Notes: a model not told the origin generated them from the letters alone. Counted from the first letter of the stretch, positions 10,890 through 23,650 are shown. The stretch: DNA of 64,000 nucleotides from Cryptomeria japonica (GCF_030272615.1 NC_081414.1:3663501-3727500); one strand, 5' to 3'. Numbers and translations are program-made.

Positions 10890-13800
10890 GTAGTTTTTTT
10901 AATTATTTTGATTGAATTTCCTGTTTATTACTATAATCTTCCAGAAATAGACAGAAGTTGTAGAAGATTGAATTCTTTTTATGTTTTGATAGTTTTTCAG
11001 CACGTAATAATTGAAGAACAAGTACATGAAAAGAGTGCTGGAAATAAATGTTCATACACAGCCAAATCAGAATCGTACCAAGCAGATTTCTGATTATTTA
11101 AATCAAATAATTACCCAGATAGTGATTTCAAACAATTCCAGGAAGATTACAATAAGCAATGAGTCCAACCTAGATGAAGAGTGAATACTGTAATCAAGAA
11201 GGAGGCTATGGCAAACGCCCAAAGTTCTTACATAGCTCCACGTGGGAAGAAAAACGGCTGCAAAGTACGGCCATACGGTTGTTTGGTGACGCCAAGCTAG
11301 AAACCCCAATCTGCACGCTGAACCCTAACTCTGTCCACTGAATCCTCCAGAAAAGATGTCATACCAACTCTAAGGCACTGAAAACTGAATGCAAGAACCA
11401 AATAACCACTGAGATGGGGGCTACGTCCCAGACAGGCAAGACCCTGGGGTTTTCGTCCCAGATGCTGAATCGCTCTCCAGAGCAAATTCCCCAAATCAAA
11501 GATAAAATGTGTAAAAGATGGATGATAATTAGGTTACCATCTTCTTATAACTCCTCCCCTTTAGCTCGAACCCTAAAAGTGTATGAAAAGTGCGCTTAGG
11601 CTTATAAAGTCTTATTTCTCATTTTTAGTCGCCAAGTATAGAGAAAACGCCACTTTTTAAATATAAAAGAATTCCGTTCATCAAAAGGGTCCTTGACAAA
11701 TGGGAAACATTTAGAAAAGTTCAAGACCTTTCCAACGAGCTATAACACATGGGCATATGCATCCAGATGAAGCCAAAAACCCCTTATTACTCCAAAATGG
11801 CTATAAACATAGCCTTATTTAATTAATTAAACGTTAACTGAGGAAATATTTAAATATATTAAAAATATAACCCAAATAGCTGCAGAAGGCTCAAATGACT
11901 CCAAAAGCTTGAAACGGAACCTACCACCTGTCTATGACTGAAGTCGGAAATCATGGATCCACTGGCAATCTTATCCCTAAAATCTAGGGATGCTCCTAGA
12001 AACTAGGAAACATACCCAAATCTTTTGAAACTGAAACCAAGGAAACCCATCCCTGGATACTGTCATAACCTCTTAAATAGTAGGAATAGCCTCCACAAAT
12101 GTAGGAACTGCCTCCTAAAAGTAAGGAACTGCTCCAAACTGGTCTACTACTGCCAGAACACCAAATCCCAAGCACTGTATATCCTCACTGAGTCTCTATC
12201 CACCACTGTCAGCCTACAAGACCCCATAATAAGCTGACTCACATGTCTCTGCTAGACAGAGCTAAAGAGGGGACATGACATGCCACTTGGTGAGAAACCC
12301 TTGGAGAGAGAAAACTTCAGGAGAGAGAATCTTTTGACTCTGGAAGCATTTTTTTGAAGTTTTTTCAACTCTCCTTGCTTTGGAAGAGATTTTCAACAAT
12401 TTTCCATCATCTCCTATTTTTTAGGAATTTTCCCAAATTAGAGTTCTGAGGTCCAGGAGAAAGAAAATTCTCACGATGAAATGTTTTAGAAATTTGTATG
12501 AATTTTGATGCTTGAAATGGGATTTTTCAAAATTTATCCCGAGGGGAATTTTCTTGTTCTGTTCATCTTTGATTCCTTCCTTGCCTTGGAATTTTCATCT
12601 TCTTCCTTGGACGGAATTTTCATGTCATGGAGGAAATTCATCTTGGTAGGAAAATTCCTTCCTTACTTTCATTTGGCGCCCATTCCTTTCCTAGAGCACA
12701 TTTTCTCCATAGTGAAGGAATTTTGATGTGGAGGAAAAATTCATCGTTAACCTCATTTTGACTTTGATTCTACTTTACCCTTGAGGAAGGAATTCCTTCA
12801 TGCCTAAGCCAAATTTCACATTATCCAAGAATTTTCTCCTGAAGGAAGAAATTTCCAACACTTAGTCAATTTTTCACTTTCCTGGAATTTTGTCCTGAAG
12901 AAAGGAATTTCCAACACTAAGTCAATTTTTCCACTTTCTGGAATTCTTCACGTTGGGCACATTCCTTCCTCGAGGAAGGAATTTTTTGAATTCTTGAAGT
13001 TTCCTTTCTGAACCTTGATTTTCACATTGTGCTTCCAACCTTAGGCACATTTCGAAACTGGAGAAGAAATTTTGGAAATTTGTTCTTTGAGGAAGGAATT
13101 TTCTGTGCTTTTTGAGTTCATCTTGTCCCGGGGAAGCTTTTTCATCAATTTGCCACATTTCCTATTTTTTAAGAAAATTCTCCTACAAATCCAAATCTAT
13201 CATCATCTTGAAATTCGGATGATTTTTTATGCCCGAAAATGGATTTTTCAAGAATTTTCCCGAGGGAAATTTCTTTCTCAGTTCTTCCTTGACCTTTGAT
13301 TTCCATGCCTTAGAATTTTTTTGCCTTCAAGCCTAGGCGTGGTAATTTCACCTTGATGGAGGAATTTTCATTTTCTTCATTTTTCCATGCTCCTTGCATT
13401 TTGGTGCCTTAATTCTTCCTTGGGCGGAATTTCCACTGGGTCATGGAATTTGGCAATTTTTGAATTTTCCCCGACCCTTGCATTTTGGCGCCCTTGAGGT
13501 AACTTGGGCGGGATTTTCCACTGGTCATGGTATTTGGCTTATTTTGGATTTTCCATGACATGGGCATTTTGGCTCCCTAGATCATCCTTGGGCGGAATTT
13601 CTCACTGGGCAAGGAATTTCATCATTTTCCCTTTTTCCATGCCTCCTCATGTTTGGCACCCTTCTCACCTGCCTGGGCGCTATTTTCAACTGATCGAGGA
13701 ATTTTGCTTATTTTGGATTTTCTATGATGCCTCCAATTTAGCGCCCTATCTAGCAATTGGGTGTGGATTTTTCTAGATGAAGGAATTTCATGACTTTTGA

Positions 13801-14559
13801 GTATTTCTCCAGACTTAGCCGATTTGGGAGATTTCCAGTTTCAAGATTCCATTTTGGGGAATTCGAAGAGCTTTTCCATGCCTTAGGAGATTTTCCGACT
13901 TTCCACTTTTGGAAGGTGAGCCAACACTTAGCCATTTTTTGATCACTCTGCCTGCTCTTTGGCCTTTCCGGATTTAGAAATGATCATGAAAGCTTAATCT
14001 TTAGTGTCTGCCTGCGAGGAACTTGCCACAAATAGACTTTCCAAAAATAGAAAGTGCTTCAAATGTTAGAGTTAGAGCCCAAAAAAGGATGCAAAGCCAC
14101 TTACTATAAATAGAAACTTACTAAAAATAGAAATTACTAAAACTAGTAAGTTTGATTTTTGGTGAAATTAAGACATTCCGGGAGGTAGTGAAATCCCTAA
14201 ATATAGGAGCTTTCTAAAAATAGAAAGTTGCTTAGAATTCTCTCAAATTTCACATGCCGGTTCCTTAGAAGGTCTCGACTTCATTTCAACTTTCAGTTTT
14301 CGAAAACCCTAAAAGGAAACCCCTAAAATCTAGGACTGAAAGAAAAAACCCAAAAACTGACAAAACAAGCCCTAGACTTAGCCAAAATTGCTCAAACGAA
14401 AAGCAGACCTGATCAAATTGACCCCCAAACATTTGCAAACTGAGAGGACTGACAAGACTGTCGTGAAAAGACCCCACAAACAAAGCCAAAAGACCGAGAG
14501 GGCCTAAAAAGTAGGGGGTCCCCATTTGCAATGGGGCGATGTGTGAAAATGTCACAACA
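10890..14559 (-). mobile_element. Family A LTR copy (minus strand), left edge approximate
   Basis: The LTR start is clear on the minus strand at 14559: TGTTGTGACATTTTCACACA, then CGCCCCATTGCAAATGGGGA and CCCCC. This is nearly the same start as at 25586 and 39043. A TATA-like CTTTATAAGCC lies near 11600 on the minus strand, as expected at the U3/R boundary. The far edge was not found; I place it near 10.9 kb only because the transcribed-looking sequence runs out there, and the canonical GTCAACA end is missing. No ORF. The middle (about 12.3-13.85 kb) is a repeat array. Confidence 0.5.
12489..13840. repeat. Tandem array with 84-86 bp units and a higher-order duplication
   Basis: At least six units begin near 13334, 13419, 13504, 13588, 13674 and 13757, with cores like TTGGGCGGAATTTTCCACTG, then GGAATTT, a TTCCATG block and GCATTTTGGCGCCCT. 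A longer segment starting GAAATT at 12489 recurs from 13210 (offset about 721), both holding GGATTTTTCAA and TCCCGAGGG. A 58-bp duplication sits at about 12845-12960 (TTTCCAACACTTAGTCAATT). This is layered local amplification inside an LTR. Confidence 0.65.
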
Positions 14560-15922
14560 AGACCCAAACTGAAATTTTCACGGGTGGAAACTAAGGTGTG
14601 ACATACTTAAAAACCTTTATTACTTGTAACTCAGTATTTATTGATACCGGTGCTAAACTTCAGCTTGGCCAACATGGTACTTTCTCTAGCAATTGAGACT
14701 AGGCTGTAGTTAATTCCCTCTTTTTGGTAATGTCTATGGAAGCTCTTTTCTATCTTCTTGATCTGAATTTTAATATCTTGTTGAGGTGTATCTCTAATCA
14801 CTTTTTCCTATAAACCATACTTTGGGCATCAATTTTTGTATATATATATATGGGGTGCGAATCCTGCAAGCACACCAGCTTAGTGAGGGCCTTCACAGAT
14901 TAGTTTTTTCCACCCGATACGGGTCACGAGCCTATAGGCTGAAACCTCTTCGGCTAAGAGCCAAGGATTGAGGGGTATCCATTTTGTCAAATCCGCCAGG
15001 GGCACGATCCTAGCCTTGTCCCTTATGATGTCAGACGCTTTGCACTCAGCAAGACTTGATCCCTAGGAGGCTCATTTGGAACCATTCAACTTCACTAGTA
15101 GACGAAGGGCCCATTGACCCTTTTGTTTTTTAACTAGTTATCTCACTCTTTAGAAAGTTTATATTGATTTTATATCAATGCAAGCTGTTGCAAGAGTTTC
15201 CCAGTTTCCTTTTAGTTCTCACTAGCAGTAATATGAGGATTAAGGATAGCTGCCTTTGTGTGCAGCAATCTTCTTTGTCCCTTTTTTTCCACTATGATTA
15301 TTAAGAGCTCGGAATGGCTGGTGGCTGTCCTTACATTTTTAGATTGTCTTTTTCCTCAGGTGATTAGTTTTTAGCAGTGTTTGATAAGGACATGTGCCCA
15401 GGGGTATTGGTAATGTCCATGATATCTTGGTTACTTGGGGACTTGGAGCGGACATCCCCTTTTTTAGGACTGGACAGCCTACTTCATTTGGTGCATAAAA
15501 ATATTAAAGGTAAGTTTTGAAGCAAATAATGCTAAAAATCTCTAAAAAGTTAGAAGGGGGTAGATTGTGATTGCAAATTTAGCACAACGTATTCGCTTTT
15601 TAAAATTTCATCTGTTTTTAAGTTAATAGCTGTCTTCCTGCCATCCCCAAAACTAGGGAAAAAAATTGCTTACTAAAAAATTGCATCAATATGTCCTACA
15701 AACTTGAATAAACACTGATTTTATTTTAGTTTCAATATTCCTTTTTGATTGTGTACATTTGTTTTTTTTTGTAGTACTGTTTACAGTTTCGTTGTTGGTT
15801 TATTTATTATTTTACTAATTCACTTTATCAAATGAGAGACTTGCTTTAGTTCATTCTTTTTTCATTAAGAATGACAAATATGGCTTTAAATAGGATTTTT
15901 TCTTGGGTCTTTTGCATTGCAG
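14560..15922 (+). other. Probable OR intron sequence upstream of the exon
   Basis: No coding frame, LTR boundary or tandem array was recognised. A short TA run lies near 14840. The last bases before 15923 (TTTTGCATTGCAG) form a good polypyrimidine tract and 3' splice site. I looked for the preceding OR exon, which should end in the codons for a CKYCLG-type motif, and did not find it here or further left. Confidence 0.45.
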
Positions 15923-16059
15923 GATATTTAGCCTGTGCTCGATGTTCCAGCTCAGGAGCACTTGTTTTTGTTGAACCAGTAGCAACAGTCAATGGTTCAG
16001 ATCGACCCTTATCACCCCCTATAGCAGAAAGATGCCCTAATTGTTTAGGAGCTGGAAAG
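15923..16059 (+). CDS. OR: ORANGE (OR) protein, penultimate coding exon
   Basis: The exon is bounded by TTGCAG and GTAGGT and is open throughout. Its 137 nt start with the last two bases of a Gly codon and encode GYLACARCSSSGALVFVEPV followed by a segment with RPLSPPIAERCPNCLGAGK. This is the cysteine-rich, DnaJ-like zinc-binding region of ORANGE, with CxxCxxxG (CARCSSSG) and CxxCxGxG (CPNCLGAG) modules. OR is a plastid membrane protein known to stabilise phytoene synthase, promote carotenoid accumulation and act as a holdase-type chaperone. The exon ends in phase 0, matching the next exon at 28405. Earlier exons (transit peptide, transmembrane helices) are outside the window. OR and OR-like paralogues cannot be separated from this segment. 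Confidence 0.93.
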
Positions 16060-17020
16060 GTAGGTCTTGTATCATCCATACATTTTCTATTGTTGTTTTA
16101 ACATCACCATACTTATGTTTTCAAGGCATATTTACTTGTGGTTCGCATTATAAGGTAGATTATATTTTGGAAGAAAAACTAGGTATCTAATGATACAATG
16201 AACAGGGAGGTTTTCTCATTCTGTTGTAGGTATGCATTAAAAATCACAAAGCACCTATGTTAATAGCAAATAACATAAATGAGAATGCACCAAATTAGAG
16301 ATGCTCCCATATCTCTCAACAACCATGAGAAGTAAAACCAATGGAATGAAAACTAATTGTATGTATGATGTTCACATCATCTGGATTTTGAAATATGTAT
16401 GATTGGAAGAAGGGCCCTTTCGCCTAGTTCTTGAGTCAAAACTCCATGAGTTTCTTCTACAAGCCTTGACAAGGATTCACCAATTCTAACACTCTTAGAA
16501 CTCATGGATGATTTTTGTTGGAGTTGGAAACCATAGATGAGTAAATAAGTATCTATGTCTTGAAGGTTTTAGTCATTACGGTTTGATCTTCATAAGACCT
16601 ATCTTATGAATGAATGCTCAAAGATGATTTTTTTGGATTACTCGTTAGTTGAGAGTTTGGATTGGGATTCCTCATATTTTAATCTTCAAAATGATTATAT
16701 TCATTACCGTTGTATTCATGTTTCCTATTGACCAGTTAAGGGTTTTCTTTCACCAGTTAGAGATTGAGATTGCTCACCATATTCCCTTAGTTGATAGTAT
16801 TAATTACCTATGCTCTCTCCAAAAGGTGGGGACTAAAGAGCAATTTATTTTCAGGTTTCCCATCTAATATCAGATCTGATGGAGATATTATTGCTTTTAA
16901 GAGAATCGGGAGTCTCTTGGTACTCCTGTGTAATATCACCCCCTAAATTTTTGTTATTTTCAGTTTTGAAACCACAATACCACATCAAATGATGAGCATG
17001 CAAAGTCTTTGTTCGCTGTC

Positions 17021-17179
17021 ATATATTTTATGTGGATGCCTTGTATTTTGGAATAAGAATAATGGAGGAAGGAAACTCAGAGATTATTTGCTGAGCAAAA
17101 TTGAGTTATGAACCAAGGTTAGACTTCATTATTGGACACCATAAGTTTAATAGAAGAATGGAAGGTGATTTGTTTGAAG
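17021..17179 (+). repeat. Dispersed repeat, copy 1 (partner at 27881-28037)
   Basis: About 158 bases match 27881-28037 at roughly 90%, including GCCTTGTATTTTGGAATAAG and GAGTTATGAACCAAGGTTAG. Both copies are in the same orientation within the same intron. They may be two insertions of one LTR family or the remains of an LTR pair. Confidence 0.7.
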
Positions 17180-17683
17180 ACTGTTCACATTAATGAAGCA
17201 CCAGTTTTGGGTTTATTAATATTTGTGAAATCCAAAGCATATTAAATAAATTGTGAGTTTTATCATCTTGGCGAGTTTGGGGAATATATTATTGAAACAT
17301 TTTATTCTGAAGTTGGGCAATTAATATATCTTATTCCTCCTGTGAGAGAAAAGCGATCAAATTGCCATGAAAATTATTTTAGCCGACTCCATTTCTTATT
17401 GCCAGTGCTGGAGATGGAGATGGCCTTTACCTTCATCTGGATCACGGCTGGAGATTGAAGTATGAACAGGGACGGTATGCTGATTTGAGCAAACAAGGTT
17501 CATTTGGCTGCTTATCTTAGAATATGCTGGTCATTTTGCTACTTCCGCTTTATTTGTGAGATCTAGTGTGAATTCACATTGCTCTTGACACAGTATTTCT
17601 AGCATGGACTCTTTGTATGAGCTTATTCGATGATACTGATAGAGTTCTCCTTGTGTGTGATCCCATTCTTGGCACGGTCATAA

Positions 17684-18428
17684 TGTTCCCACTTTGAAAT
17701 ATAATTTAATAATAAATGATAATAATAAAATTAAGATACAAAAGAATAAAAATAAAAATAAAATATAAAATATAAAATAATATAATTAAATATAAGTAAG
17801 ATTTGATTAAAGTTAATGAATGGTCAAAAGACATGAAATGATAAGTTGTGACTCCCCCATATTAATATTACTATTTATTCTGCATAAGAACATTATCGGG
17901 CTTCATATATTAAGCATGCTTATTAAACACATCCCAATGCATACCACCAAGAACAAGGATGTTACTGGCTGTAACTTAATACCAGTTCTGATCTGATCTG
18001 ATGCATAGTGCTGTCACTGGATGCTTTTGATTCCTTTCCTTTATATCTCTCAATGTGAGGGAGAGGTCTCACCTCTTCATCATGTATGCCCTTTGGCAAG
18101 AGACACCCTTTGAAAGAGTGAAACTCTTAATCATTTGTGCCCTTTGAAAGGGACACAACCTTTCCCAATCAGATCTTCACTTCTTATTTAAATCAGATCT
18201 GCACTTCTCATTCTCAAATTATCCCCTCTTCAAATGAGTTCTCTCCTCCCTTTATACCTCATATTTGGGGGAGTCACAACTTATCATTTCATGCCTTTTG
18301 ACCATTCATTAACTTTAATCAAATCTTAATTATATTTAATTATATTCTTTTATATTTTATTTTTATTCTTTTGTATTTTAATTTTATTATTATCATTTAT
18401 TATTAAATTATATTTCAAAGTGGGGACA
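17684..18428. repeat. Inverted pair of LTR 5' ends with long A/T-rich arms
   Basis: The left arm (17684-17860, +) begins TGTTCCCACTTTGAAATATA. The right arm (18264-18428) is its reverse complement and ends AAAGTGGGGACA. The minus-strand copy continues to about 17868, with a TATA-like GGTATAAAGGGAGG and a CTTTCAAAGGG-rich region, and matches the + strand copy at 34685-35234. So one LTR lies head-on against the truncated start of another. The transcript could fold into a hairpin with arms of about 165-175 bases. Confidence 0.75.
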
Positions 18429-18929
18429 TTACAACGGTATCCTTATTGTCATGGAGAGAACTTTTTGAAGTTAGTGGCAGCTATCTATATGTGCATTTAC
18501 TAAGCACAGATCTGTGAGTTTTGGCACATAATTTTCCAGAGATACAACACAAAGGAAATCGTGGTCATTGGCAAAGTCCATGTTGGGCAATTAAAATATT
18601 TGTTTGGAACTTATTTGATTATTCAGACATCATATGCAACGCTTAGGCAAACTGTAATCGCTGTCAACATTTCTTTCTTCTGTAATGAGAGGTCAACCAT
18701 ATACACATCTCTGTTCATATTTTCTGCTGTCATCACTAATGTTTGAACTTCATGTATATATGTGTGTGTGTTAGACATTTTATCACTTGAGTATCTTAAC
18801 CTTTAATTTAATGCAATTTCCATAGACTCAATCCAACAACGAACTCTATTAAAATTGCAAATCTGAAAGTACATGACCAGCAAACTGTTTGGCATAATAT
18901 CCTTTCATCAAAATGGGAACAATGTGAGC

Positions 18930-19250
18930 TAAATTGGTACAATTCTAGATTGGTTATCTTACAGAGAAAAATAAATTGAATGAATGATTCAATAATCAGA
19001 TGATTACATTGAACGATATACACACGTATATATAGAGGTTACAAGACGATGTTCTATAATTAGAACATAACTTTAAAGTTAAAGATTAAAGAGCTAAACG
19101 CTAAATTAAGCGTGAAAGCTAAATTAAGCTTAAAAGCTAAATAAAGCTTAAAAGCTAATTAACTAAAAAGCTGAATACATAAAAAAAGTAAATGATCATT
19201 AACCAAGGAACTAAAAATAGGTGACTAACATAGAATTAAATATTCTAATA
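18930..19250 (-). repeat. 3' LTR of the copia element at 19-21.6 kb
   Basis: On the minus strand a polypurine tract (TTAAGGGAGGG) follows the pol stop and runs into TATTAGAATA at 19250, probably a decayed TGTTAGAATA. The LTR holds a TATATATA box near 19031 and short tandem AAAGCTAAATTAAGC-like repeats (19080-19170). The inner end near 18930 is a guess, and no target duplication was found. Confidence 0.5.
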
Positions 19251-20693
19251 CCCTCCCTTAATGGTCATGCTAGCTATCACACCAAGCTGCCCTCTAAATT
19301 TGAGAAACTTTGCCGGGCTCAAGGACTTGGTGAGGATATTTGCAGTCTGATCTTCTGTAGGAATGTATTGCAGTATCACTAATCCATCTTCAACATGCTG
19401 GCGGATGAAATGACAATGAAGCTCCACATGCTTTGTCTGTTCATGGAAGACTGGATTTTTGGCTAATTTTAGAACCCCTTGATTATCACAAAACAAGGGA
19501 GTAGCACCTGGTTGAGACATTTGCATGTCTACAAGCATCCTATGTAGCCAAATTGCCTCACATGCTGCCTTAACAGTTCCCCGATACTCTGCTTTGGTCG
19601 AGGAAAGAGCTATTGCCTGTTGCTTCTTGCTGGTCCATGTGACTGCACCTGTACCCAAGCTGAAAACATACCTAGAAGTTGACTTTCTGTCATCAACACA
19701 ATCTGCCCAATCTGAATCTGTGAAACCAACCAGCCTAGGATCTTTGCTTCTGCTGTACAAAATGCCAAAATCAGGAGTGCCCTTCACATATCTAAGCACA
19801 CGCTTCGCTGCAACCCAATGTTCAACTTTTGGGGCTGACATGAAGCGAGAAATATAGCTCACAGCATAACTGATGTCAGGTCTAGTGGCGGTGAGATAGA
19901 TGAGGCTGCCCACTAGTTGCCTGAATGAAGAGTCATCCACTACAGGTGAATCTGATTTGGCTGATAATTTGAGCCTTATCTCCATAGGTGTAGATGCAAG
20001 TTTACAATCTTGCATTCGAAACTTATCTAGTAGGCTCTTGGCATACTTTGATTGAGAAATGAATATGTGGCTATCAGCCTGCCAAACCTCTACACCCAGA
20101 CAATAATGGAGAAGTCCCAAATCTGTCATGTCAAAATGTTGACAGAAATTCTGTTTGACTTGCATGATCAGATGTGCTGCATTGCCAGTAATGATGAGAT
20201 CACCAACATAGACTATTAGGAATAGAATATCATCACTAGTATGTTTGACATACAAATTGGGATCTGAAGGACTCCTCCTAAAGCCTTGATCAATCAAGTA
20301 CTTATCAATTTTGATGTACCATTCATGAGGAGCCTGTTTGAGGCCATAGAGTGTTTTGACTAGTCTACATACGTGGTGTTCCTTACCGGCAACCTTGAAA
20401 CCTGGAGGCTGTGTCATGTAGACTTCTTCCTGCAAATCACCATTGAGAAAGGCACTCTTGATGTCCATTTGATGGACTTTCCATCCAAATTGAGCTGAGA
20501 GAGCGAGGACAAGCCTAATGGTACTCATCTTGGCTGTGGGAGCAAATGTCTCCTCATAGTCGATGCCCTCCTTCTGTGAAAACCCTTTTGCCAACCGAGC
20601 CTTGTACTTATCAAGGCTCCCATTAGCTTTATACTTGACTTTAAACACCCATTTGCAGCCAATGGGCTTCTTTCTTGGAGGAAGATCGGGCAA
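19245..20693 (-). pseudogene. Copia reverse transcriptase and RNase H, inactive
   Basis: A 482-residue open frame with the copia RT core: WVFKVKYKANGSLDKYKARL, the GIDYEETFAPTAKMSTIR motif, KSAFLNGDL and LYGLKQAP. The catalytic YVDD box reads YVGD (nt about 20200-20212), which removes an essential metal-binding Asp. The RNase H part keeps GFTDSDWADC, STKAEY and FCDN. The C-terminus shows the ILTKSL motif typical of copia pol ends. The frame is offset from the integrase frame by a slip in a run of T at about 20707-20713. There is no gag or protease for this element in the window. Confidence 0.85.
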
Positions 20694-20699
20694 TACCCA

Positions 20700-21614
20700 A
20701 GTGTTGTTTTTTTAGAAGACTATGTTGCTCCACTGCCATAGCCTTTTCCCATTCAGGTACACCTTTAGCCTCTGTATATGTTTGACGCTCATAAATACTG
20801 TGAATGTTGGCCATAAGAGCAAAATTAACTATGTGTTGCTTGCTCTTACCTCTAACTGATCTACCCTCAATGAGCTCATCATCATGAAGATCACCAATGG
20901 TCTTGGCCCACCACTTAGGCTGGAGAGTAGAAGTACGAACATCTGCTGCAGGATGAAGAGTGCCTAGAATATCTGGAGCAAGCTCCTCTGGATGTGGATC
21001 AAGAAGATCCTGAGGAAAGTCAGGGGGTGCAATGTCATGCCTGGGAGACCCCACAACTTCAGAGTCAACTAAATCCCTCCCATCAAGTGGAGCTAAGGGA
21101 AGACGAACACCCATACTTACAGCCTTTGGAGGGTGATCCTCAGTGCTCAAATCAGGAGAGGAAGGCTGAAAAGGCCATCTTTCTTCATCAAATACTACAT
21201 TACGACTGAATATGAGGTGATTAGTGTCTATATCAACCAGCCGATATGCCTTGTGGTTGTCACTATAGTCGATGAACATCAATTTGTGACTCTTTAGATC
21301 CAGTTTGGTGCGCGTGGCATCTGGAATCCAAACATAAGCTATAGAGCCAAAAACTTTCAAATGACTGATTTTGGGCTTCGTGCCAGACCAAGCTTCCTCT
21401 GGAGTCATCTTCTTAACGACCTTTGTGGGAGACCGGTTCAGAAGGTAGACTGCAGTGAAGACCGCTTCTGCCCAAAAGTGTTTTGGAACATTTCTATGCT
21501 CCAACATAGACCGAGCCATCTCAGTGACTGTACGGTTCCTGCGCTCAACATTTTGCTGTGGGGTGTAAGGTGTGGTAAGCTGATGCTTAATGCCATGTGA
21601 TGCACAAAAGTTGG
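20700..21614 (-). pseudogene. Copia integrase, C-terminal part
   Basis: It encodes the end of the catalytic core, ending YTPQQNVERRNRT (the usual QNGVxERRNR with residues lost before the catalytic Glu), then FWAEAVFTAVYLLNRSPTK and KVFGSIAYVWIP, the known copia integrase C-terminal pattern, and a linker to RT. The integrase N-terminus, protease and gag are absent. At about 21614 the sequence switches to an unrelated plus-strand element. The open frame past that point to 21744 is not integrase. Confidence 0.8.
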
Positions 21615-21922
21615 TATGGGACTTGCACGAAGAGTATTCTGAACAAGGAGAGGAGGCGGTATGGGACCTGCACGAAGAGATTGCCAATATTTTTGAAGCA
21701 ACATTATCCGGCATCAGGAATTTGTCCTTGTCAGAGGGAACCAAAATAGGAGGGTCATCTCCAGAAACCTCGAGAAGGAGGGACTATAGGAGCGAGGGTG
21801 ACCAAAGCCCTGCGGATAGGGGTCCAACCAGGTCAAGAGCGTACGATACCTTGTAGACACATAATACCTTCCGGGCATATAGTAACTTCCAAGTGCTACA
21901 TAAAACCCTCCAGACAAAAACA

Positions 21923-23596
21923 ATGGCACACACCCCGAAGAAACATAAGCTTCCAAAATTCATGGGCGACGGGTCGAATGATTCCGTACGACATTGTAAG
22001 ATATGTGTGACCATTTGGGAGGCAAATGGCCAGGACGATCAGGATTACTGGTTGAAGGCATTTCCAGCTACTCTGCGGGGAATAGCAATTGACTGGTATA
22101 CAGACCTGGATGCCCAGTATAAAATGTCATGGAACAATCTGAAGAAGGCTTTCCAAGAGGAGTTCAAACTCCTATGAGATGACAATGAAATCGTGGCGGA
22201 GATTTACAATACCAAGCAGGTTAAAAGTGAAAGTGTGCAAGCATATAACAGGAGGCTGAGGGAACTGCTCAACAAAATGGAGAACCAACCGATTGATGGC
22301 CTCAAGAAGAGATGGTTTGTTGAAGGACTGGTACCGTCTCTCAGATGGAAGATTGCAAGTTGTACCGGTTGCAGACCGTACCAGTATGGTAGATCGGATG
22401 GTGGCAGAGGAGGCCGTACAACATAGTTCGAATAAAATAGCTCAGGAGACGGTCATACCAGGGGAAGAAGAGGTAGTCGTGCAGGGAATTGGTGCTAGTA
22501 CGACAGGTTTAGGTACTGGCACAACAAGTACTAGTACGGTACCAACAGGCACTAGTACAATACCAGCGAAGAAAGATGAGTCAAGGGATGTACCGATGAT
22601 GGGAGATGGTCTAGAGGAGTTGGCAGTACTGGAGACACTGACGGATGAGGATATAGATTCATCGTTGGACAAGTGGCTGGGGTGGTTTGCACTCACACCT
22701 CACCCCCCCCCCCAATCCGCTTCACCACACGCCATGGCCGTTGGACCAAACCAGACACAGGACAGGATTACCCCTATCACAGACCAGGATGAGGGGATGT
22801 GTGTTGAGGAGAAGAATAGAGCAACTGGAAGTGGTGGGCAGAGCCCGAAGATCATCAATGTTGGGGAAAGCAGGCCGGAAGGACTATTGGCAGGACTTCA
22901 CCTCACTCCACCAGACCCTAGCGATCCAGTAGGCTCGCTCCAACGGTTCTTTGGGGAGCTACAGGGGATTTCAGATGTAGCATATTGAATGGCACAGTTG
23001 ACTGGGAAGATGGATGTCGGCAACTCCGCCAATGCTGAGAAATTGTGCCACTTCATGATTTCTAGATGTGCAGATGAGTTTGCGCGCCACTTCGAGCAGC
23101 AGGGGTGGCCAGACAGTAATATGCCGAAGATGCTACAGGAATGGAAGCGCATACGACTAGTGGAAGGAGTGGGCACCTTGGGCGCCACCTTGCACAGTAT
23201 GGAAGGATCGTTCCGGGATGTGTACCTGCAGATGTGACAGTCAGATAGAGCAGCAGGCTCAGCGGTTGTGTGTAGCAAAACTGGAGAAGGAAGGGGAGAA
23301 GCGTGCGCAGCTAGCCGCAGTAGAGAAGAACCTGAGGGTTGAGCTAGAAACGAAGGTGACTACTTATGAGGCCCGTTGGAACATGCAGAAGGAGGTGCAA
23401 GTACTGGCAGCAAAAGTGGTCGAGCTTACCTTACAGATGGAGCAAAAAAGACAAAAAACTGTTAGAGGCCGCACACATGGTGAAGAAGGCACGGGAACGA
23501 CAACTGATGGCAGAGAAGAACCTTAGACTCCACATAGGGCAACAACCTTCTTCTTTGACCACTACAGGGATGCCTCCTCCCCCTTCTCTGTCTTAG
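21923..23596 (+). pseudogene. Gag-like protein with C-terminal coiled coil, decayed
   Basis: The start ATG at 21923 follows CAAAAACA. The first part is a Ty3/gypsy capsid: KLPKFMGDGSNDS, DYWLKAFPATLRGIAIDWYT, then AFQEEFKLL and VQAYNRRLRELLNKM. In-frame TGA codons at 22175 and 22986, and TGA at 23235, could each come from CGA by C-to-T change. Frameshifts lie near 22370, 23225 and 23450. After gag come a Thr/Gly/Ser-rich linker, an acidic block, a folded-looking block (about 22890-23230) with MISRCADEFARHFEQQGW, and a Lys/Glu-rich coiled coil ending PPPPSLS at 23596. I do not recognise the post-gag part. Confidence 0.65.
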
Positions 23597-23650
23597 TCTT
23601 TTGTTTTTTATTCCAGCTCCTATTGTCTTAGTCGTCTGGAAGACGACTAC

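Noticed and set aside
12505-13935. Short ORFs with Phe/Trp-rich content
   Set aside because: They translate the GGAATTTTCC tandem array in an LTR and have no conserved residues.
14850-15100. Possible SINE or tRNA-derived sequence (GGTGCGAATCCTGC)
   Set aside because: No convincing A and B boxes, poly(A) tail or target duplication could be found.
10167-15922. Preceding OR exon (CKYCLG-type end)
   Set aside because: I searched the plus strand for a Cys-x-x-Cys exon ending before a GT and found none, so I assume it lies left of the window.
21590-21856. ORF with repeated WDLHEE peptide
   Set aside because: The repeat is the 45-bp duplication at the element joint. It may be a leader or former gag N-terminus, but I could not support it as a gene.
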